NCBI RefSeq assembly: GCF_014201335.1
Contig: NZ_JACHEB010000014.1
Location: 115,475-179,474, forward strand
DNA from: Tunturiibacter gelidiferens
GTDB lineage: Bacteria > Acidobacteriota > Terriglobia > Terriglobales > Acidobacteriaceae
DNA: 64,000 nucleotides
Direction: 5' to 3'
Part shown: positions 46,287 to 54,790 of the stretch, piece by piece
Layout: each line of letters opens with the position of its first letter
How positions within the stretch are numbered: the first letter of the stretch is position 1
Program-made: the position numbers and the translations under genes
Notes under the pieces: model-generated
Database searches by the model: none
What the model saw: only the letters and a program-made list of their open reading frames with translations
Told to the model about the DNA's origin: nothing

Positions 46287-47273
46287 ATGCAGCTTGCACC
46301 AGAGGAAGTACTTGTACATGAAGTTAGCAGCTCGCTGATAGCAGCGAATGGCCAATCCGGCACGGTCTTGAGAACCCCTGAAGAACTCGCCAACATCGTT
46401 TCGCGGTTCGCGTCGTCAGAAGGATGGTTGGATCGGGTGCGGTTGCGCACCGAACACCGCTGGTTTCAGCGGCTGTATCACGGTCCGGACTATGACATCT
46501 GGGCGATCAGCTGGATGCCAGGACAATCCACCGGCTTCCACGACCACGGTGAGTCGTCGGGAGCTTTCGTTGTAGCGGCCGGTATTCTCGAGGAGCATCG
46601 TCCCGGAGAAGAGACCCTCGCAATACTCCCGGGTCTGCCCCGCGCATTCGGTCCCGAGTACGCGCACGACGTCCGTAATGTGTCCCCCGCGCCAGCCGTT
46701 AGCATTCACGCCTATTCGCCTCCGCTCAGCGAGATGAACGAGTACGAACTGGAAGGCAGTCAACTGGTTCCGCGTGAACACGCGTCTGAGCGGGCTGAGA
46801 GGCTCGATCTGGAGTGGCGAACACAGGGGCTGCAGCCCGTGGGCCGGACCGGTGCCTTGAGCATTGAGCAGATGCTTTCAGCGGCACGTGCCCGGCTGCG
46901 ACGGCTATCTCCGCACGAGGCCTATAAGGCGGTAGCAAAAACAGGGGCAACACTCGTTGATATTCGTCCCGAGGCACAGCGCACGATTGAGGGGAGGATT
47001 CCGGGAGCATTGATCGTCGAGCGGAACGTGCTCGAATGGAGGTTCGACCCAGCATCCAACGCGCGGCTGCCGATCGCGAACGATCATGACCTCCAGGTGA
47101 TCGTGTTCTGTTCCGAAGGCTACACCTCAAGCCTCGCGGCTGCGGCTCTGCAGGATCTCGGGCTCTGGCGCGCAACGGACGTAGTGGGTGGATTTCATGC
47201 ATGGCGCTCAACGGGTTTGCCGAACGTGCCGCCAGACGAGGTCTCGTCGAAGGATCCTGCTGAAGAGCTATGA
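46287..47273 (+). CDS. cysteine dioxygenase-rhodanese fusion
   Basis: 328 aa. The N-terminal CDO type I cupin (about 30-170) keeps the iron triad: H85 and H87 in STGFHDHGESSGAF and H127 in YAHDVRNVS (H86, H88, H140 in rat CDO). It should oxidise a thiol, cysteine or a related thiol, to the sulfinate. The C-terminal rhodanese domain (about 205-320) has TLVDIRPEAQRTIEGRIPGAL and the catalytic C275 in VIVFCSEGYTSSLAA. Coupling of a thiol dioxygenase and a sulfurtransferase in one chain suggests handling of persulfides or thiosulfate along with cysteine. A frame of 77 codons overlaps the stop (ATGA) but lacks a family. Confidence 0.9.
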   Translation: MQLAPEEVLVHEVSSSLIAANGQSGTVLRTPEELANIVSRFASSEGWLDRVRLRTEHRWFQRLYHGPDYDIWAISWMPGQSTGFHDHGESSGAFVVAAGILEEHRPGEETLAILPGLPRAFGPEYAHDVRNVSPAPAVSIHAYSPPLSEMNEYELEGSQLVPREHASERAERLDLEWRTQGLQPVGRTGALSIEQMLSAARARLRRLSPHEAYKAVAKTGATLVDIRPEAQRTIEGRIPGALIVERNVLEWRFDPASNARLPIANDHDLQVIVFCSEGYTSSLAAAALQDLGLWRATDVVGGFHAWRSTGLPNVPPDEVSSKDPAEEL

Positions 47274-47485
47274 CTGAATTCCTGTACTTCGTTGGCTTGA
47301 CGCTGACACACGTAGCCACCTTACTGAAGGCAGCGTGCGGATTACTTCCGCAACGTCTACGACCTCCTAAACGCAGAGGTCGTGGATCCGTCAACTGGCG
47401 TCGAAGAACTGGAACGAGCCACAGGCGTGAACAGATCAGGGCTGTAGATCGAGTTCCGAGACAAGGAATCCGGAGCGACGCTAAT

Positions 47486-48193
47486 CTACGTTCGGTGCGG
47501 TGAGCCAATACCTCTGAGGATGAGATCGATCCCCGCGAGAAAATCCTTTCGGTCGTCGTGAGAGCGCAACTGTGCGGCCAGGCCGCGTGCGAACGGGTAC
47601 TCCTCCGGATCGAGTTGCGACCACGCAGTCGATACCGCCTCCAGGAAGTCGGTTCTGTCGAGGCCTTGCGTCCGAGCGAACTGCCCGTTGGCCGCATTCC
47701 GCCCACCGACACCGAGGATATAGTTCAGCAACGCGGATACGGTTACCCAGTGTTCTTTTTTCGGCACACCCAGGATTCGAATCTGCTGGCCGATGCGTTC
47801 AACAATGCGCACCATGGGCGACTGCCCTGGAGCACGTGTGAGCGCCGAGCCGATCCACGGATGCTCGTCCATGGCGTCGAACATGGCCAACGCGAGGAGG
47901 CGAATGATTGCTTGCGGTGTCGCGCCAGGCGTGAGCGAAGCCAAGGGGGCGTTCATGGTGCGAGCGATGATGGCATCGCATGCAGCAGTCAGCAGATCGC
48001 TCTTATTGGCGATGTGCCAGTAAATAGCACCAGGGCCGGTGGCGAGCCGCTCGGACAGGGTGCGGAATGTGAGACCGCCTTCTCCGCTGCCGTCCAAAAG
48101 CTCGATCGATGTTTCAATGATTTGTTCCCGTGAGAGCGATTCTTCTCGTCGTAGGCTGCCGCTCGTCCTTTTGATACGTACTTTTTGAACCAT
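47486..48193 (-). CDS. TetR-family repressor, divergent to the FAD monooxygenase
   Basis: 235 aa from ATG 48193; an ATG at 48208 would fall inside the regulatory region. N-terminal HTH at about 25-65 (SREQIIETSIELLDGSGEGGLTFRTLSERLATGPGAIYWHIANKSDLL), with a TetR-type ligand-binding C-terminal domain. The divergent promoter region carries two 19-bp palindromes that overlap the monooxygenase promoter, so this protein most likely represses both genes and is released by the monooxygenase substrate. Confidence 0.93.
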   Translation of the reverse strand: MVQKVRIKRTSGSLRREESLSREQIIETSIELLDGSGEGGLTFRTLSERLATGPGAIYWHIANKSDLLTAACDAIIARTMNAPLASLTPGATPQAIIRLLALAMFDAMDEHPWIGSALTRAPGQSPMVRIVERIGQQIRILGVPKKEHWVTVSALLNYILGVGGRNAANGQFARTQGLDRTDFLEAVSTAWSQLDPEEYPFARGLAAQLRSHDDRKDFLAGIDLILRGIGSPHRT

Positions 48194-48202
48194 ACCTAAT
48201 CT

Positions 48203-48250
48203 TGACATATATGGAACATCATTCCATAATAATGGAACGTTGTTCCATTA
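48203..48250 (+). promoter_or_regulatory. monooxygenase promoter overlapped by two TetR operators
   Basis: TTGACA (48203-48208), 17-base spacer, CATAAT (48226-48231): a near-consensus promoter reading into the FAD monooxygenase. Operator 1 is TATGGAA-N5-TTCCATA (48211-48229), inside the spacer and -10. Operator 2 is AATGGAAC-GTT-GTTCCATT (48232-48250), a perfect 8-bp-arm palindrome at the start point. Centres are 21 bases apart, two helical turns, suitable for two dimers on one face. On the other strand TATTAT (48232-48227) could serve the repressor gene. Confidence 0.8.
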
Positions 48251-48302
48251 TGGCCGTTAGCGCAGCAGTGTTTGGGCGGCCATGAACCACAAAGGAATCA
48301 CT

Positions 48303-49469
48303 ATGAATACTCCGATCACGATCATCGGTGCAGGGCTCGGCGGGCTGACACTTGCGCGCGTTCTCCACGTTCACGGAATTGCAGCGACAGTCTACGAGGC
48401 GGAAGTTTCGGAGAACGCACGAGCACAAGGAGGCTTGCTCGATATCCACGAATACAACGGGCAGCTCGCACTGAAGACAGCGGGACTCTTTGAGGAATTC
48501 CTCGGGCTCATCCAGGCTGATGCTGAGGCGCAATGCGTCCTGGACAAGGACGCCAACGTCCTGCTGTATCAGCCCGACAAAGGCAACGGCGGTCGACCTG
48601 AAGTACCCCGAGGGGACCTCCGTCGAATTCTGCTGGACTCCCTTCCTTCCGGCACAGTCCGCTGGGGACACAAAACCACAGCAGTGTCTCCCCTCGGCGA
48701 TGGGAGGCACGCGGTGATCTTCGCGAATGGAGCTACAGTGACAACGGAGCTCCTCGTGGGCGCGGACGGAGCCTGGTCCAGAGTTCGTCCGCTCCTCTCC
48801 GACGTAAAACCGGAGTATGTTGGCACCTCTTTCATCGAGACCTTCCTTTTCGACAGCGAAACCCGCTACAAGGCAAGCGCAGAAGCGGTTGGCAGTGGCA
48901 CTATGATGGCTCTTGCGCCAGGCAAAGGCATCATGGCACACCGCGAGGCCGATGCCACGCTGCATGCGTATGTGGCGCTCAACAAGCCGGAGGACTGGAT
49001 CTCCAGTATCGACTTCTCCGATCCGGTATCTACCTTGGCCCGCGTTGCCGCGGAGTTTGATGGATGGGCTCCTGAGTTGACAGCGCTCCTCACCAGCACA
49101 GAGACCGACCCTGTGCTTCGCCCTATCCACGCGCTGCCGGTTGAGCACAGATGGGACCGAGTGCCCGGGGTGACGCTGATCGGCGATGCAGCGCACCTTA
49201 TGTCGCCGTTCGCTGGCGAAGGAGCAAATCTCGCTATGTACGACGGTGCGGAACTTGGGAAGGCCATAGCCTCCCACCCCGGTAATGTTGAAGCTGCGCT
49301 CATCGCGTATGAACAGGACCTCTTTCCTCGCAGCGCGTCCGCCGCCGCGGAGGCTGACCGGAACCTTAAGCTGTTCTTCGACGAAAACTCGCCTCAGAGC
49401 GTGGTTGATTTGTTTAACAACTACCAGGCCGTAACGCCAGCAAATCATGCCCTCCGGGAAGTAATTTGA
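48303..49469 (+). CDS. TetX-like FAD-dependent monooxygenase
   Basis: 388 aa from ATG 48303, which has AAAGGA seven bases upstream. Class A flavoprotein monooxygenase: GxGxxG in IIGAGLGGLTLARVLH, the ligand motif LLVGADGAWSRVRP (the DG motif) and VTLIGDAAHLMSPFAGEGANLAMYDGAEL (GD motif), which follow the Tet(X) pattern. Tet(X) inactivates tetracyclines by hydroxylation; homologues may act on other polyketides or aromatic compounds. The TetR-type repressor and paired operators point to substrate-induced expression. Whether it degrades tetracyclines cannot be told from sequence. Confidence 0.9.
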   Translation: MNTPITIIGAGLGGLTLARVLHVHGIAATVYEAEVSENARAQGGLLDIHEYNGQLALKTAGLFEEFLGLIQADAEAQCVLDKDANVLLYQPDKGNGGRPEVPRGDLRRILLDSLPSGTVRWGHKTTAVSPLGDGRHAVIFANGATVTTELLVGADGAWSRVRPLLSDVKPEYVGTSFIETFLFDSETRYKASAEAVGSGTMMALAPGKGIMAHREADATLHAYVALNKPEDWISSIDFSDPVSTLARVAAEFDGWAPELTALLTSTETDPVLRPIHALPVEHRWDRVPGVTLIGDAAHLMSPFAGEGANLAMYDGAELGKAIASHPGNVEAALIAYEQDLFPRSASAAAEADRNLKLFFDENSPQSVVDLFNNYQAVTPANHALREVI

Positions 49470-49507
49470 GTCTTGATAATCCTCAAACTCGCGCGGGGGT
49501 TCTCTTC

Positions 49508-50734
49508 TTACACCGCAGACTTGAATAGCTCGTCGTTGTAGTATCGCGCCTGCTTGCACTTAATGACTTTCGCATCGATCAGCAGTATCTGTTCCTCCGG
49601 CCCAAGCGCCATTATCTGGTCTGCAGAAACACCGCCAATCATATTCGCAAGATCCTGAGCCATCCGCATGTTCTTGGCACCGAACGTCTGGATGACTCCG
49701 GCGTTGTCGACGAGTGTATTTGCTTGTGAACCATAGATCTGGAGCTGTGCGACATTTTGCCAGAAGCTCCACAGCGTAAGCCCCCATGAACGCATGAGCG
49801 TCGAAGCCGTGAGAAACGCATCGATACGGCCAAGGTTCCCTATCTCGTCGCAGAGCATTAGCGTGCGCTCCGGCGGCGGCTCGCTTCGTTGCGTCATCGC
49901 CATGATCAGGCTAGTTAGCCACAGCCTGAGAATCGGTGCGTAGGCCTTTAACCGTAACGGAGGAACAATAATGTATAGCGTCATCGGCTCGCCCAGGGCC
50001 AGTGCAGCAACATCCATCGAGCTTGTATCCGTGAGTCGGCGAATCATCTCACTATCGAACAGCCTCAAGTGCGTTTGTGTTGACGACAGAACGCCATCTC
50101 TCGTTACCTCCGCGGAAATCTGAAGGTAGCTGGCGAATGCGGCTCTGGCTGCTTTGTCCATCTTCTTACCATGGGTGTCCAGAAGGATGGCGAGCTGGTA
50201 GTTGACGTCATCAGCCATGTACATATTGAAGACTTCGCTAAGCCGCCGCTTCTCCGCAGGACAATCCGCCAACAGCCAGACAAGGGCGCCGGAAATCAAG
50301 GTCTCGGCCCAATCGTTCCAAAATCTTTCTTTTTCGCGGTCTCCACGCTCGATGAGTTCCGCTGCAAAGCTCCGCGACATGGCTGTATAGTCCGTGCCGC
50401 TGAGCATCAAAAGGTCGAGCGGATTCAGCGAGCCAGGCAGACCCCTGTCGCTCATGTCGAGCACATGTACTTCTTGTCCCATTGCACGTCGAGCGGCCGC
50501 AGTCTTGGCGTAAATCTCTCCCTTAATGTCGATGACGATGAGTTGCCCGCGGTGCGTGAGTGCGTTGCAGATTACCGGTCCCGACGTCTTACCTCCGCCA
50601 GTCGGTGAGAACGTCATGAGATGCCCGTCGCCCGAATAGGTGATAAGCTCCCCGGACCTTGAAGCTGGCTGTTTGGCGAAGCCGATAGTCCGCGTGTGTG
50701 CCCCGCGACGGCCTAGAATCAGTTTCAACGACAT
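49508..50734 (-). CDS. orphan VirD4/TraG-like coupling ATPase
   Basis: 408 aa. A type IV coupling protein ATPase: Walker A FSPTGGGKTSG (K49), Walker B RTLMLCDEIGNLGRIDAFL, SLNPLDLL, FWNDWAETLISGAL and SFWQNVAQLQIYG are family-typical. Normal VirD4 proteins are 550-700 aa with N-terminal membrane helices; here these helices are missing and the protein starts at the ATPase core. ATG 50734 has GGGAGC upstream, so it looks like an intact short form rather than a clipped frame. No relaxase or mating-pair genes are visible, suggesting a remnant of a conjugative element. Convergent with the monooxygenase gene. Confidence 0.85.
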   Translation of the reverse strand: MSLKLILGRRGAHTRTIGFAKQPASRSGELITYSGDGHLMTFSPTGGGKTSGPVICNALTHRGQLIVIDIKGEIYAKTAAARRAMGQEVHVLDMSDRGLPGSLNPLDLLMLSGTDYTAMSRSFAAELIERGDREKERFWNDWAETLISGALVWLLADCPAEKRRLSEVFNMYMADDVNYQLAILLDTHGKKMDKAARAAFASYLQISAEVTRDGVLSSTQTHLRLFDSEMIRRLTDTSSMDVAALALGEPMTLYIIVPPLRLKAYAPILRLWLTSLIMAMTQRSEPPPERTLMLCDEIGNLGRIDAFLTASTLMRSWGLTLWSFWQNVAQLQIYGSQANTLVDNAGVIQTFGAKNMRMAQDLANMIGGVSADQIMALGPEEQILLIDAKVIKCKQARYYNDELFKSAV

Positions 50735-50900
50735 GGTCTGCTCCCGTATCCGCGCTGCAGTTTCACCGTGGATGGGCTAAATTACGATCGCGCAAACACT
50801 CCTGTCACTGGTCACGCAATATAGGTGCTATACTCTGCGTCACGCGCAACCAAAGTGTGTCCATGCATGCGTGGAATGCAGACTTCTGGAGATCACGAAA

Positions 50901-51944
50901 GTGCAAGAGTTGGATATCCGCAGGAACGAGAAGTTTTTTCGCGAGATCATGCCCGAGCTCGCTACCTTTCATGCGGCATACCTTTACGAGACTCGTTCTG
51001 AAGCGGCAGGGATGCTCGGTAAGGATGCAACGAACGTCAGCCGCTCCATCATTAAGCTGGAAACGCTCTTAGGGTGCCGTCTTGTCGACCCGAAAGAAAA
51101 GAAGAGTGTAAAGCTTACTGACGCTGGCGTGAAGCTCCTAAAATTCGCCGAGGGGGTCATGCGTTTAAAGGACGGATTCTATTTGGAGCTAACGGATCTG
51201 AATGACGGTTCCGATATCACCGTCGCAACCACCAATTATGCGTGGCTCACCTACGCGGAGGAACTTGAAGGGTCTTACCGCAACATCAATCGCGAAGGAT
51301 CACTCAATCCTGGCAAGGGCTTTTGGCAGCAGGACAGGGTGTGGGAAGAGCTTGAGGAATCTGTTCTCAAGGGGCAGGCCGATGTTGGCATATACAGTTA
51401 TCCTCCCTCTCGTAAGAAAGAGTTCCCGAAGGATCTGACGCAGATTGATTGGATCGAGGAGGAATACGTCTTTGTCGTCCCGGCCAAAATCGCAGCGGAG
51501 GTAAAGAGAGACCGACTGTCCATATCCGATCTTGCCGGCGTCATGGCCGACCTTCCGCGAGTCGTGCATTACCGCCGGGAACACAAATTCGACAGGACGG
51601 CCCTCATCGAACAATACCTAAAACAACAGCGCGTTCTTTCCCGATATCCGGATGACTGGCTGTTCGGTGCTAACACCATCGATGAGATTAAGCACACACT
51701 CATTGAGAGAGGTGGCATCAGCTTCCTGCCATGGCCCACCGTCGCCAAAGAGCATAAGTTGAATACGCTTAAGGCATTCCCTATCAGGCCAGCTCTAAGG
51801 CCTCGGGTCATGAAGATTATTCACCGGGCCCACGGCTGCCGCAAGGCGGTTGATGACTTGATCCGTGCAGCCAAAAGAGTAAATTATTCCAGGAAATTTC
51901 CGGATGACGTGGTTCGCATTTCTACGGGCCACTCTCGATCCTGA
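50901..51944 (+). CDS. LysR-type transcriptional regulator
   Basis: 347 aa from GTG 50901, with GGAG nine bases upstream; GTG 50871 is the alternative. N-terminal winged HTH at about 15-75 (LATFHAAYLYETRSEAAGMLGKDATNVSRSIIKLETLLGCRLVDPKEKKSVKLTDAG) is LysR-like although divergent, and is followed by a periplasmic-binding-protein fold. It is divergent from the VirD4-like gene over about 160 bases, a usual arrangement for a regulator and its target. Inducer and target are unknown. Confidence 0.8.
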   Translation: MQELDIRRNEKFFREIMPELATFHAAYLYETRSEAAGMLGKDATNVSRSIIKLETLLGCRLVDPKEKKSVKLTDAGVKLLKFAEGVMRLKDGFYLELTDLNDGSDITVATTNYAWLTYAEELEGSYRNINREGSLNPGKGFWQQDRVWEELEESVLKGQADVGIYSYPPSRKKEFPKDLTQIDWIEEEYVFVVPAKIAAEVKRDRLSISDLAGVMADLPRVVHYRREHKFDRTALIEQYLKQQRVLSRYPDDWLFGANTIDEIKHTLIERGGISFLPWPTVAKEHKLNTLKAFPIRPALRPRVMKIIHRAHGCRKAVDDLIRAAKRVNYSRKFPDDVVRISTGHSRS

Positions 51945-52101
51945 CCCCGCCGTGTTCCGATCCCGTTTGAACCACTGATCAGCCATCTCCTTTTCCGCCA
52001 AAAAGCCGCCACTGCGATCTCGCCTTACGACGGCTACGATGCGCGCGTCACTCTCCGATCAATGACGCATCTTCCTTCTCTCCCTGGGGGAGCCTCGCAT
52101 A

Positions 52102-53259
52102 CTAATCCCGACTAGGAGCTAGATTCCCTCCGTAGTCGGATAGGTGAGTCAATGATCTTGCGATGAGGGTCACGGTCTGCTCAAACACCTCGTCAACGGT
52201 GATCGACAAGATGCATTTCTTCTTCTCGACGACGCAGGTATTAAGACGGCAGTCTTCGCATTCGACACGGTGATATAGCACTCGGTGTCGCTCCCCATAT
52301 GGAAACCAGATACCAGGTAAATTGCGAGACCCATAAATGCCGACACAGGGGGTTTGCACTGCAGCAGCAAGGTGCATCGGACCAGAATCGTGTCCAATAA
52401 AGACTACCGCTTGTCGAAAGACAGCAGCGCTTTCTCTCGGGCTGAGTACACCGCATAGGTTTAGCGCAGGCGCAGCAGAAGCACTCCGCCACACTTCCAC
52501 GGCAAGTTCACTTGCGTCCACCTCAACTTTCGCGCCACAGATTACTAACGCGTGCTCCGGGTATCGTTTGGCCAGGCGCATCAGCAACGCCATCCAGTTC
52601 TCGTTCCCCCATTCGTTCGCTTGGTTCTTCGTACCAAAACTGATCGCGATAAACGGGCGATTGCCAATAGGTTCGAGCACAGTTTCTGCTCGTCCGTGCT
52701 CAGCAGTTGTTAGCTTTAGATCCCAGCTATCGGCATCGTCTAATTTCGCATCGCCGAGTTCCTTAATATTCCGCGTCAGGCGTTCACTCTCGTGCTCATA
52801 AATCGCTCCTTGAATGATATTCAGCGTGGGGGAAGCGACTAGCGCACGAGAGTTCTGCATGTCCTCTGTAAGAGGCACGCCGACAAGACGGCGGATCCCG
52901 CAAAGACGAAAAAATAGGGCGTTCCGTCTTGCATCTGGAAGACCGGACCTTGCTGCCATGTATACCAACACTTCAGGACGCCAAAGCAGAATCTGCCACC
53001 ACACCCGAATTAACTCTAGGATGTTTCTCGTACGCAAGCTATAACGCAAAAAGCCGTGGATCAATCCGGTATGCTCCAAAATTGCCGAAGAAGCTGGTGC
53101 CTTGGCGTTTGGTGGAAAACTGGTCAGTAACCGTCGTTCCGCTTCCGGAAAAGCACGTGCAATAAGTTTGAACCCAGGAATCGCGACGACGGTATCGCCA
53201 AGACTGCCAAGCCGATAGACAAGAACCCTTTTCACAGGCTGTAGCGATTCGCTTTTCAA
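52102..53259 (-). CDS. GT9-family (heptosyltransferase-like) glycosyltransferase
   Basis: 385 aa from TTG 53259, which has GTGAG seven bases upstream. GT9 enzymes add heptose or other sugars to the LPS inner core at the cytoplasmic face of the inner membrane. N-terminal motif LVYRLGSLGDTVVAIPGFKLI and the C-terminal donor-binding block HDSGPMHLAAAVQTPCVGIYGSRNLPGIWFPYG are diagnostic. A Cys-containing tail, RVECEDCRLNTCVVEKKKCILSI, is common in this family. No other LPS genes are nearby. Confidence 0.92.
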   Translation of the reverse strand: MKSESLQPVKRVLVYRLGSLGDTVVAIPGFKLIARAFPEAERRLLTSFPPNAKAPASSAILEHTGLIHGFLRYSLRTRNILELIRVWWQILLWRPEVLVYMAARSGLPDARRNALFFRLCGIRRLVGVPLTEDMQNSRALVASPTLNIIQGAIYEHESERLTRNIKELGDAKLDDADSWDLKLTTAEHGRAETVLEPIGNRPFIAISFGTKNQANEWGNENWMALLMRLAKRYPEHALVICGAKVEVDASELAVEVWRSASAAPALNLCGVLSPRESAAVFRQAVVFIGHDSGPMHLAAAVQTPCVGIYGSRNLPGIWFPYGERHRVLYHRVECEDCRLNTCVVEKKKCILSITVDEVFEQTVTLIARSLTHLSDYGGNLAPSRD

Positions 53260-53841
53260 GAATACTCACCCTTCAGAGCATTTGGGAGGGAACATTTTGT
53301 GACGACCAAAATTGAATCACTATCGAAGAGCGCAGCAAAAGCAACCCAACGGAAAGAAGGATCGGTAGCATGCCGATGAGCTAGCCGTTGACTATAGCAA
53401 GATTCTAGAGCAAATAGAGTGAAAGCACGTGACGCGCTCCACACGCACAGTCATAAAAGCTCAGTGCTGTCATGAAAGTGAGGATTGGTGACTGCACAAC
53501 GGTTCACATATAAGAGAACTTTTGGTCCACTTTTCAGCTAGAATCTTTCCTTCCCGAGCGGATGAGGCAGACTCTAAAGGGACGCTGACCACGGTCAATT
53601 GAAGGAGCTTGAGGGGAAGACGCACAGAACGTGGCGGCATCTAAACAAGGATGATGCGTTTCTGGAGTAGAGCTCAAAGAGCTTGAGACATGTAAATGCA
53701 CGCATCACACTGGACCTCTACACACGGGGTGTTTTTGCAGATAAGCGCATAACAAGTGGGAGGCAGGCACAGATTTTTATGGATGGGAATGACGGCGGTA
53801 AAGGTTATTAGTACTGTAGGAATTAACTTGCCACTAGAGGT
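53260..53841. other. 0.6-kb region without a supported gene
   Basis: Upstream of the GT9 gene and downstream of tRNA-Asp. No frame longer than about 60 codons has a ribosome-binding site or recognisable motif. It presumably contains the GT9 promoter. Confidence 0.5.
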
Positions 53842-53872
53842 CCGCCATAAGCTGTTCATTCTTAGTAGCTTA

Positions 53873-53878
<6 letters not shown>
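53842..53878. repeat. 12-bp perfect inverted repeat overlapping the 3' end of tRNA-Asp
   Basis: CCGCCATAAGCT at 53842-53853 and AGCTTATGGCGG at 53867-53878, loop 13 bases, no T run. The right arm includes the CCA end and three acceptor bases of tRNA-Asp, so the hairpin in the primary transcript would compete with the acceptor stem. Confidence 0.75.
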
Positions 53879-54413
<535 letters not shown>

Positions 54414-54782
54414 TTAGCGTGCGTTTTTGTAGATGAGTTCCATTAACTCGTCGTACATCGCCTGCCTCTCCTCTGTGGATCCGGTGCGAATTGCCTGAGT
54501 TGCGCAGTGAGAGAGATGGTTCCGCATCAACGCTCTGGCCACGGAACGCAATGCCTCCTGGACTGAAGAGACTTGAGTAAGAATATCGGTGCAATAGCGA
54601 TCTTCCTTGACCATCCGCTGAAGACCCCGGATCTGTCCTTCGAGCCGTCGCAACCGACGCAGGTTGGAGGCTTTGATCTCAGGATCGACTCCAACCGCCT
54701 TGCGGTCCGATTCGCCTATCTCGCAGCCGCACGATTCCACGATCGCGACGTTGGGTTTAGGATTTGCTTTCTTCGTCGGCAT
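54414..54782 (-). CDS. csoR: CsoR-type copper-sensing repressor
   Basis: 122 aa, DUF156 family helical repressor; Cu(I) binding releases it from DNA. The Cu ligands are in register with M. tuberculosis CsoR (C36, H61, C65): here C64 (RYCTDIL), H89 and C93 (NHLSHCAT). RRLRRLEGQIRGLQRMV is the family signature. A 30-residue N-terminal extension with CGC (C18, C20) could add metal ligands. Last gene of copZ-copA-csoR; AAGGA precedes ATG 54782 by six bases, and copA ends 8 bases upstream. Confidence 0.94.
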   Translation of the reverse strand: MPTKKANPKPNVAIVESCGCEIGESDRKAVGVDPEIKASNLRRLRRLEGQIRGLQRMVKEDRYCTDILTQVSSVQEALRSVARALMRNHLSHCATQAIRTGSTEERQAMYDELMELIYKNAR

Positions 54783-54790
54783 ATTTTTCC

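Noticed and set aside
47270..47503. 77-codon frame overlapping the CDO-rhodanese stop by ATGA
   Set aside because: After a short hydrophobic start it becomes Arg-rich and out of step with a second frame reading DYFRNVYDLLNAEVVDPSTG; it may be a remnant, but the coupling is not enough.
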